NCBI GenBank assembly: GCA_003427395.1
Contig: BFEA01000128.1
Coordinates: 1,827,779 to 1,851,126, forward strand
DNA length: 23,348 nucleotides
Direction: 5' to 3'
Source: Chara braunii
Taxonomy: Eukaryota; Streptophyta; Charophyceae; Charales; Characeae
Both the position numbers and the translations under genes were made by a program. Position 1 is the stretch's first letter. Each line of letters opens with the position of its first letter. Shown in pieces: positions 1-9,400 of the stretch. The notes below the pieces were generated by a model, which worked only from the letters and a program-made list of their open reading frames with translations, made no database searches and was not told the DNA's origin.

Positions 1-446
1 AAAAAAAAAAAAAAAAAAAAAAACACGAGTTGAGACAATTTGAAAAATGAAACAGTTTTACCTCTAGCAAGCAACATGGACCACAATAGATCCGTTCAAA
101 TCCCTTTCTTAACTGTAGTTACTTTGGTTTTCTTTGGGTACCCCTTTCATTTGCTCTTGCAGCTCCCCTTTTACTATGCCTCTCACGTACAAGGCTGGCT
201 GTGTTTCATTGTGCTTGAGCGCCAGCTGTCCACATCCCCGTGTGCCTTAACGGCACGCTTGCACGTTATGAAACGAGGAAGAGTAAAGTGGGAGGTATAC
301 TCCTGTTCATTTTACTTCAGATCTTCAGCTTATATTGTTCGTTCCCTTAATGATGCTCATTCGTATGCATTTACTAATAGCACATGAGCAAAGGGAGGAA
401 GGGTAAGAGGCGGAGTTCTATAAAGAGTGAGGGGCAGGGGAGGGGG

Positions 447-710
447 GCATCGATGGGAGATTGCCACTCGGATTCCGTGTGTGTTTTAAATTTTTCCCAC
501 AACAGCCCCAATTCCACCCAGAAGAGTAGATTCAGAATCGAAGCAGCTTTTGTCCTATTGCAGACCATGAGGGCACGTGAGTTGAAACAGTCCCAACATT
601 TAGGCAATTTTACAACTAGACAGTTTTTTGGTGTGTGTGTGAGAGAGAGTCTTCGACACAGGTGTCGGTCTTGGGGGCATCCATGGGAGATGACCACTTG
701 GATTTTGACG
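447..710 (+). repeat. Diverged direct repeat pair (about 224-bp spacing)
   Basis: GGGGCATCGATGGGAGAT near 447 and GGGGGCATCCATGGGAGA near 671 begin two similar segments of about 35 bp. Each continues with CCACT(C/T)GGATT. The spacer is unrelated. Confidence 0.5.
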
Positions 711-860
711 GGCATATCCTCTTGCAGGCATGGGAAAGGAGGGGCCTAAAAATCTGTCTGCTACGAAGGGGAAGAGTGTGGCGTTCCATTTCTCCCTCTC
801 TCCCTCTCTCTCTCTTGCGCTCTCCGCTCCCCGCCCTCCTCACACACACACACACAAACA
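630..860. repeat. Short simple-sequence tracts (GT/GA, CT, CA)
   Basis: GTGTGTGTGTGAGAGAGAG lies at about 631-649, a CT-rich tract at about 789-830, and CACACACACACACACA at about 841-856. These lie in non-coding downstream sequence. Confidence 0.7.
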
Positions 861-889
861 TCCGAGTCCAGCAAAGGGTAGTAGACCGT

Positions 890-1155
890 CCGAGTAGCCA
901 GTGGAGAGTCCAGTATACCATAGCAGAGGAGAGTTTCAAAGTCAAACAAACATAGGGGCGCATAGCAAAATCAAAGTGTAGTAGAGTAGTGAAGTCCAAG
1001 TCAAGCATGGCAGAGTAGAGAAGTAGAGTCAAAGTCAAACCGTCGAGTCAAAGTTGAGGGGCTCGGTTAAGTCAAAGTCGAGCAGCAGAGTAGAGTAGCG
1101 AAGTTGAAGTTATATAGCATAGGGGCGTGTAGCAAAGTCAAAGTCGGCAATAGGG
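890..1155 (+). repeat. Degenerate tandem repeat built on GAGTCAAAGT-like words
   Basis: Words such as AGAGTCAAAGTC, AAGTCAAAGTCGAG and GTAGAGTAG(T/C)GAAGT recur about every 10-30 bases. A longer period is also visible: CATAGGGGCGCATAGCAAAATCAAAG near 951 returns as CATAGGGGCGTGTAGCAAAGTCAAAG near 1119. It is a decayed minisatellite with strong purine bias on the plus strand. Confidence 0.6.
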
Positions 1156-1544
1156 ACACAGTTTCTTCCTGGCGGTGCCTCCTCAAGTAGTTAGCTATGT
1201 GCGGCACGGTACTGCGCGCGGCACTACCCAGTGCAAATTTCTTTCCGGCCTACAGCCCAAGTGCCACGAGTGGTACTACCCAGCGGAATTTTTCGTCCCA
1301 GCGCACAGTGTTGCTGACGCAGCACGACTTTGCTACCGGCCCAGTGTGACTGTTCAGTTCCTAACGATCAAGAATTTATCATTTTGGAAAACAATCAGCA
1401 GCCAATTGGGGTTGTCGAACCGCAAGAAAACGGAGGGCCTCAATCATCTGTTGGTCACCGGCGGGGAAATTAGCGATTGTTTATCATTGTTATAATGTAG
1501 TGACATTTCGTCCAACGGTTAGTTCCACTGGTCAGTGCTCTTAG

Positions 1545-1813
1545 GTCCACATACAAACAGGGAGGAGGGTCGTCTAATGCAGCAACCTGAGAAATACTAG
1601 GCGAAACTTTCCAGATTTCAGAAATTGGGGCATGAAAAAAATAGGTTGTGGAGTGGATCACAAGGCAGCAACATAAAGTGTGATATGGTTGTGATAGCGA
1701 CCAAAGAAATGTGGCCACTCGCACACACTCACCCGCTGGTCAGCACAGGCTCGCATTACAAGATGCAGCATTGAGCAAGTAAGACGTGCACAAGAGTCCA
1801 CATACAAACAGGG
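1545..1813 (+). repeat. 18-bp direct repeat in the presumed 3' UTR or flank
   Basis: GTCCACATACAAACAGGG occurs exactly at 1545-1562 and 1796-1813. On the gene strand it reads as a CCCTGTTTGTATGTGGAC element. Confidence 0.65.
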
Positions 1814-1917
1814 TTTAACTGACACCTGATGAACTCTGGTCGCTCGCAGGCAGAGACATGCTGTAGAATGTGAACAGATTGTCACTCGGCACAACAAGCA
1901 TGCTGCACTGCTATGGC

Positions 1918-3468
1918 TCACATTGCCAAGCAGATCTTGATAACTCCCTCCATCCACAACTTTGCAGGATTCGATAAGCGCATGATGCGGTATGATCCCG
2001 CGCTCCCGATCCCATACACTCGCAGAATGTGGAATGTCTCGCCCTTCGATATTGCAAACTGCCACTCCCTGTACGAGATCGGAAACCATTGTTTTCTCAA
2101 ACCTATGGTCGTCTTCACCTCAATATACGCTTCCACGTGATCGCCTCGGCTCACCATGATATCAAAGCAGGACCCTGTCTCACCTGCCTGGTTGAGCCAA
2201 ACTACCTTCACTTGGTCATCAGCTTGGTACTTCATCAACAAATGCCTGTATGCAAACTCTTCCCCTTTTCTTCCCAACTGCTCAATAGCTTCCTCTTCTT
2301 CGGTTCCGGCCTGTATTGCATCATGGACGATGTCAGGGGTCTGTGCCGTGGCACGTGCTGTCGCTCTGAATTCTTCCCGAATGGTGTTTTTGACATCTGC
2401 TTCATGGATTGCAAAGTCCTCGACATTTCGATTGAACCGTAGCCACGCTTGCCTTTGAGGCTCTCCTACCCCAGTGGAGAACTGGCTGATGCCTGTTCCC
2501 CCCAAACGAGGGCCAAGTGCCAAGTCTGGCCCAGGGTTGGGCACGGTTGTTCCTGATGATGGTACAACCTCACCCGGTTCCGGCGGTGATCCTTGTCGAA
2601 GACCTTCACGATCATCTTGTCTGCTGAACCACTGTTCCGTATGGCGCTCCACCATTTCCGCCCCTATAGTAGTGCCTGTTCCCAACGTGGCCTTCTTATC
2701 CAGATGCTCAAGATTGTCTTGTGCACTTCTCTTGATGCCGCGATTTCTCAGTGAATCTCCATCACTCTGCTGCCCTGTCAGACCAGGTTGGGGTGCTGGC
2801 GCTCTGCCCGCTACCCCTGCGCCAGATGAAGCATCCATTTCCTGGTGCACTTGTTTTGTCTCCACCTCAGCACTCAACCTACCTTCTACTGGGACTTTCT
2901 GAGACTCTACGTCAGGGGGAATCTGTACAGGCTGCAGCGGCTTGCTGATGAGCTCTGCAGGGCACCCTAGCCTTCCAAACCACATCCCTGCCTCCTTTTG
3001 AGACATCTCTGGGAACCCCCCCCCTTTCAACACCAGGTCACCAAGAGTCTCACTTGATGCCCCCCCACTCCCGGTCAAAAGGTTTGCGACACGCGAAAGA
3101 GAGCTCTTAACTGCCATTGGGAAGACATCTCGCAGTGCTTCGAAAATGGCCAACACGTCGTCAGAATGGTCCGATGTGTGGAGCTTGTGCGCCACCATCG
3201 CTTCACCATCCTGTATGACAATACAAGGGATGCCACAGACCTCCCTCTCTACCCCTGATAGTGTATACTTCACATTGAGAGATTCCCACTCGTGGCATTC
3301 CAGATGCTCTATCCGGCGCATAAAAGATGGATGACAAACAAATTTCCTGTACTCTGCAGGTTGCAGATGATGTATGAACCTCACTGACAAGAACAAAATT
3401 TGAACCACCAGATGCTGAAATTCCATGCTGTCGAACGGGCCTTCGGTGATTATCTCTCGCTGTGCTTC
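1918..3468 (-). CDS. NOV: NOV terminal exon h: helical block, disordered linker and DUF3883 domain, stop TGA
   Basis: Model residues 1170-1685, with stop TGA at 1918-1920. The acceptor is CTGCAG|GAAGCA (AG at 3469-3470), phase 0. Three parts are visible. (1) A folded block to about residue 1300 (EAQREIITEGPFDSMEF to LRDVFPMAVKSSLSRVANLL). (2) A long low-complexity linker, about 1301-1560, rich in G, P, S, E and Q, with a basic patch near 1409 (RNRGIKRS, then DKK) that could be a nuclear signal. (3) The C-terminal domain, 1568-1685. The open frame continues upstream of the acceptor into the intron for about 14 codons; those residues are not counted. Many plus-strand open frames over 2029-2902 are antisense shadows of this GC-rich exon. 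Confidence 0.9.
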   Translation of the reverse strand, partial: EAQREIITEGPFDSMEFQHLVVQILFLSVRFIHHLQPAEYRKFVCHPSFMRRIEHLECHEWESLNVKYTLSGVEREVCGIPCIVIQDGEAMVAHKLHTSDHSDDVLAIFEALRDVFPMAVKSSLSRVANLLTGSGGASSETLGDLVLKGGGFPEMSQKEAGMWFGRLGCPAELISKPLQPVQIPPDVESQKVPVEGRLSAEVETKQVHQEMDASSGAGVAGRAPAPQPGLTGQQSDGDSLRNRGIKRSAQDNLEHLDKKATLGTGTTIGAEMVERHTEQWFSRQDDREGLRQGSPPEPGEVVPSSGTTVPNPGPDLALGPRLGGTGISQFSTGVGEPQRQAWLRFNRNVEDFAIHEADVKNTIREEFRATARATAQTPDIVHDAIQAGTEEEEAIEQLGRKGEEFAYRHLLMKYQADDQVKVVWLNQAGETGSCFDIMVSRGDHVEAYIEVKTTIGLRKQWFPISYREWQFAISKGETFHILRVYGIGSAGSYRIMRLSNPAKLWMEGVIKICLAM

Positions 3469-6400
3469 CTGCAGTTGCAAAATTCCATGCCATAAAAAAA
3501 TGTTCATCAAATATTCAACTCTTCCCTGTTTGTCTCACAGTCGCTACTTCGACCCCACAACAGCCTGGATATATTTTTGTACCATCTCGCACCTGTTGTG
3601 GAAACCATGATGCCTACCGTCTTCCCCCGGATAGAACGCCCAGTCATTCTAACCGTATTTGGTGCAACTTTCAGTCTGCATATGGCAATAATGACCGGGC
3701 GTCCTATTCGGGTGAAGACAGTAGCAGGCATTGGATAATTGAAATCAATCCTAGGAAAAGCATAGCAGCAGTATAGCAAACATGCGAAAAAAAGGAGCAT
3801 CCCGTGTGGTTGTGATTCTTGTGAATGTGCTGATACGAGCGAATACACGGTGATGTGCAGGATATCGGTAAGTGTGAAGGAATTGTTCCATGTTGAGTCA
3901 TTGTTTTGTTGACAGATGAGATGTAGTCGCAGAAAGCAGCAAGTCACATGTAACACATCCATCTATCTAGTACCACCCCTCTCTCTCCAGCCAAGGGTCG
4001 GTCCAAATTGCAAATGACATCAACAACTTGAAAGGAAGAGCAAAGTCCCATGATTTAATTCTCCCACAACACGAACAAAAAAAACTCGATAGGCGATGCA
4101 AAAAAAGGCAAGTTCCACAAGACTTCCTTTGTTTGTCATTTTCCTACTGTCCTATTTCCCATCTTTTCAGACTTGCTAGCGGTATTTTTTTCTTCTGCTG
4201 GATCACAACTACAGGCTGAATGCACCCAACACTCTGTCCACCCTATCCCACCAGTCATTCCATCAATCAAAGGCGAACACTGGATGGCTACCTCAGAGAG
4301 AATGCAAGAAATATGCAATGTAATGAATCGGATCGTCGAAAAACATCTGTGGGGCAGTTCAAGACAGACACTTTCACAAAGCCACATTGCACACGTCCTT
4401 GGTGGCGGAATCACAGGAAGATCATGACCCTTGCTTGTGAGGGTTGTGAGGGAAAGAGTTCAGACATATCGAGAGCATAACAACTTGGGCAATTCAGTTC
4501 ACGCAGAACCTTCACAACAGGCTCAACCGGCTCATCGGTTTTGTGTGCGCTATCCCCAGAAACGTAACAAGTTGCTCAAACAGTCGTCAAGTAGGTCCAT
4601 CACAAAAAAAAAAAACTGTGTCCACCTTGTTAGTGCGCTATCTCCTAGGAACACACTGCCAACTGCCCCATCTTCTTTTTCCTGTACTTTGTCAGATTGG
4701 CAAAGATAGCAGACGGAAAGGTAGAGCAATCGCACAGGGACAACGCAAATGCACAGGATAAAAAGCTTACTGGCATTCACATAGCATTTGAAGACAAGAC
4801 AAACTTGCAAGGCAACCTTTCTCAGTCTTAACTTCGGAAGTGAAAATGTATTATGTATCTACTGTTTCATGGCACTTCCTCGTCGATAATTTCAATATTT
4901 CAAGAGTTGCAGCACTAAGAATCAGGCGTGAATCAGGTGCGAAAGGATAACAGTGTTAACAAGACGTGGAAAACGCTCCTGCCAATGCCATCTTAAGATT
5001 TGACTTGTGAACCAACGTACAACATTGTAGCTTACCTCCGAGATGAACCGGACTCCAGCAGCCCGAAGGAATGGTGCAAGCTCCTGAAGGCTGAATGGCC
5101 TGTCCCACGCTTTGGGGATGGTGCTATCTGAGGCATTCTTTCTCCGCTCCGCTTTGCCAACGTGTTTCTTTGCCTGTCCTGCTGCAACCTCAGAACTCCT
5201 CGATAAACATAAAATTTGCAATGTCTTCACGTACAAAGAAACAAACAGATGTTGCGTGTTGATCAGGTACATGAATTAAGGTGTTATACGAGCTATTAAT
5301 TTGACAATAACAATAAGAGTTTGAAAAAGGTGGATGGGCACGCGCCAGTTTGTTAGCACAACTCCACAGCAAATGCAGCCGCTAAACCCCAGCTTCCAAC
5401 GCCCCATCATGTGCACACCACCACGCTTGATGCGAGAATGTCTCAGTTGCATGTGCCACACGTGCGTGTGAGCACTGTTCTTTAGAATGAGACCAGCTTT
5501 GGAGTGCAGTGCCCAAGTTGGCATTCGGCACGAAGAAGGGCTGTCCATTTCCTTTGCCGAGGGAGAGCATTTACAAGAGCTTTGCCGCATTTTATGGGTG
5601 GGTTCAGGTGAAGGGTGTCAAGAAACACAAAAAAACAGGTGGGTGCTTTCAAGTGCTGTGGTAGGCAACCACTACTGGCCAGGGAGTGGGTATTAGAGCC
5701 TCCTATAAACTTGCAAACTTTCTAGCCATGGAAAAGTACAGCCTTGCCAAGGCTAAGAAGGTTGAGGGTTCAAATCCCTTTTTCCGCTCATCAGCTTTGC
5801 TACCAGAGGCCTCAGAAGTCTGGCTAGCGCCCGCCAAAGCACCCTCCTAATCGACACTGGACCAGTACAGGTAGCGAGGCAGACAAAACGTCCGACAACA
5901 CGTGCCAGAACTGAAGCTGATCGGAGGAATCGAAGGAGCGTACACCCCAAAATGGTTTTCGCGTGCCCATGCACAATACTAAGCACTCTGAGAAGTGAAC
6001 ATAATCATGGAAGGAGTCTTTCACGACAAGTTCAAATCATCCACAACCGACGGGCAAAAACTAACAAAGCTCAAACCCTCATCCTTGCCCCTGTCCAGAA
6101 TCTTAAGGGACCGGTTGCGTTTCTTCACAGACAATGTTTGGCCTTCTGGTAGCAGTGTAACTAAAAATGATGCAAAAGCAGCACATGAATGCAAACGTTT
6201 GCCGCTAGAGTTTATTTTGCCATCTTAGATTTTCTTTTTTCTTTTTAAATACTTTCCCCGAAATGATTTGCACCGAATCTATACACCTGATTTTTTTCCC
6301 AATTTTTGCGCAAACATCTGAACATAAAAAATCGTCGAAGTTAGTGCACTTAAAATTTTGCATGCTGCCACCAATCCCCCGCAACTGGTAGGCCGACCTC

Positions 6401-9400
6401 CCCTGTGGCCCCCCTCATTGAGGTGGGGGCACCTGTCTGTCAATTTCGTCATGTCGCAGGGACTGGTGGTTTAACCCCTCACTCGCTAACAGTCTCAACC
6501 CCGCATCCGATACGCCAACCTCTCCTGTGCCCCCCCCTCGTTGAGGTAGAATCACCTGTCTGTCAATTTCGTCCCGGCGGAGGGACTGGTGGTTTAACCC
6601 CAACTGGCTAACAGTCTCAGCCCCCTAACACTCTTTACTTCCCCTTCTCCTCCATTCCAACTCACCTTTCCCCAGATTTCACCACCCTCACCTTCCAACT
6701 ATTCCAGCTTTCGGTCACCCCCTTCCACGTTGGCTCTGTGCCCAACCCCCCATCAACCTCCGCCTGTCCCCCCTAAATATGGGGAGACAATGCATACTTC
6801 AGCTGGACACCACCTGGCGGGCTTCATCAGAAATGAAGTGCAACAGATGGCCAATAGCTCGCAAAGGTCACATTAGCAACGCTCAAGGCCAGAAAGTGGT
6901 CGAAAAGCCTATTACCGTCCTTGGCCAAGAAGAAGAAATCATTGTGAAAGCCAACTCTCTCCATGCAAAACCTAGGATGGAACACCATCGTGCTAGTTTT
7001 CACCAAGGAAGAACATGCAAAAAACAGTCTTGGACACGCAATCCAGAAACTGCAACCCCACGATATGCATGGTAAGACTATGCAAAGACTCGACCCCACT
7101 TCTGCGGTCATATACAAACAGAAGTTGCTCAAAGAGCAATTCGGAGTTCAGTTCGATGATATCCAACCAGGTTATCATAGAGTGGCATGGACCAATAGCA
7201 GACAGAATTCAAGAAGACTACCCAGTGAACGAAATTTGGCAAAATGGGTCCTTCCTTCTCCTGAATTCATCTCACCTCACTGTGGGACAACGACAGCAAC
7301 ACTTCAGGTCAAGACTGACTGATCGTCCCCCTGTTTTCCCTAAGACGTGGAGGATGATAACAGAAGGAATATCGCATTTTGTGATGATTTCCACCAAATC
7401 CTTGCCAATCTGCTTCAGGTGCAGGGACAGAGGACACTTGGGGACGGATCGGGCGTGCCCTAACTTTCCTGCACAAGTCAAAGAGTGCAAGCTGAGGGCA
7501 AGCATGCTGGTATCCGCTCGGCGAGGGATGGGTCTTCCATGGCAATTTGCCAGAACTGACTGGGTTCGGCATTACACAGAAAGAGAACCACAGACAAATA
7601 TAAACCAGATATAGTCCCTTCACCAGATAGCAGATGGCACAAAGAAGGAGCTAATGAACAGTCTCAAACCCCAATAACCCATGTGGCACAATCCCTATCA
7701 CCGACTCAAGAGTTATCTGTGAACAAAGCACGTGAAGATTGGCTGTGGGACTTGGACACCATCAGAGAGCAAAAGGAACAAGAGCATCTCAAACACCACA
7801 CTTAAAATCAATTTCTGAAACATAAACGGAAACTGGACACCACGGAACAGACTGAAAAAAAGGAAGAACACACAGGCAGCAAAAGAACACTCTACAGATG
7901 ATACCCACGGGGAATACCAGAAACGTTGTGCGATAGCAGCCTGTGGCAAGAATATCTAACAATCAGATAGAAAAGTGAGTAGACTCAAACTCCGGTGACA
8001 AGGGTATGACACAAGTGATCCAACACCACAATGGTCACCAACGAGATGGGTTCAAGAGTACACCGCAACAGGAAAGAAAGAAAGAGAAAGAAAGGGAACA
8101 CTGTTTCGACATTAGAACAGTGTGCACAAAACATGTATAAAGGACCAAAAGAAACGGTAAAGTCGCTAGGATCCACACTTCTCCCAATCACTTTGAGGAG
8201 CTAAAATGACCAGACAAACTGTCAGAGTATATCACCGAAGAAAAGAGGGAGGGGTCGAGCGCCCAACAATACCACTCCGGTGCAAGACAAGAAACAGTCT
8301 CAATCAGATGACTCCTTCAGAGATCTGAGATCTAAGAAGTGGAAGACCAGGCTGAACTAACGCAGGGACACAGTGTCACCCCAGAACGACAGTATAAGAA
8401 TGATAAGATCAAGAGGACATGAAGAAAGGAATCACTGCAACCGAGGCACAAATGGACAAACTCCATAAACTTCACACTGATCATTTCACTGCAACAGATT
8501 GCCTATGGCAAGGCTGCTCCACCTGACTGCGTCAGTGACCACTCGAAAATGCACGATGAGCATCCCGCCACTAGTATCAGCACGTTTTGTTGAGAAGTAT
8601 CGGGAGTTGTAGATATCAACAGATGCCTCCTTCGCCCTACTGAAGCTCGAAGAGGGTCAGAGCGCCATGACCTTAACCGGTGAAAAAAATTACACATACT
8701 TCCCCTCTCAGGGTATTCGACACATTAAGACCGACAGCGATTTAGTATGCCACACGGACCATAGCGGACATGCAGGACAGGCAGACGAGATTGACAACAA
8801 TGAGCCCAGACTATTCAATCCCCTGATAGCAAAAGTTCCAAAAGACACCAAGCTAAAGGGTGGCATGATGCAGCGATCCTGGCATACTACTGCAGCCATT
8901 CCCAACAGTGTCTTGGCAAACTCCTTGCAACCTCTCTTGCATCGGTTAGGGAGAGCACTTTTGATGACCTTGAGTCAAGAGCTATGGCATCTGAAATGGA
9001 TGTCGATTATGGAGATGAGTTCTTGGCCAGTGCCATGGAGGAACGGAATGGGGAACAACAAGCAGATCTGGATTTTTTTCCGGGATTACAAATCCCAGAA
9101 ACACTCCGAGGAGAAGGATGCAAAGTTGCAAACTCACCAGGAGGCATAACAAATAACAGCGGTAATACAGGCTCCACTGAATGACCTCCTTCCAAATAAT
9201 TGCCTAGCAAATAGATGACCAGGTTGGGATGGATGTGATTAGGAAAAACGCCTACACTCCTTCCCTTAAACCTGACTGGAGACCTCAAGGTCTAATACTT
9301 ATAGCTGGAATATGAGTGGTCTGGGGGAAGTTCGAAGGCATTCAGGATGAAGTTTGACCCATGGATAGAAAGAACAGTAGGGGAGGTACAATGATACTTA

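Larger units (their letters stand above)
1..1917. other. Downstream flank of the NOV gene, no convincing gene
   Basis: Holds the 3' UTR of the minus-strand gene, probably from 1917 leftward. I found no clear AATAAA-type signal on the minus strand. The rest has a poly(A) run at the very start (1-23), short GT, CT and CA tracts, degenerate AAAGTC-type repeats and two pairs of diverged direct repeats. Open frames at 40-387, 384-749 and 1175-1495 (plus) show no family resemblance and look like chance. Confidence 0.5.

Noticed and set aside
40-387. 115-codon plus-strand frame near the window start
   Set aside because: No recognisable domain, biased toward hydrophobic chance sequence, no supporting context.
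1175-1495. 106-codon plus-strand frame
   Set aside because: Contains weak internal repeats (ACTACCCAG words) but no family resemblance. Probably a repeat fragment or chance.
2029-2902. Plus-strand open frames of 100-142 codons
   Set aside because: They are antisense to exon h, whose minus-strand frame carries the clear DUF3883 match.
3507-3962. 151-codon minus-strand frame containing RIGRPVIIAICRLK
   Set aside because: Its central part is the foldback element read through both arms. There is no domain, and it lies in the last intron.
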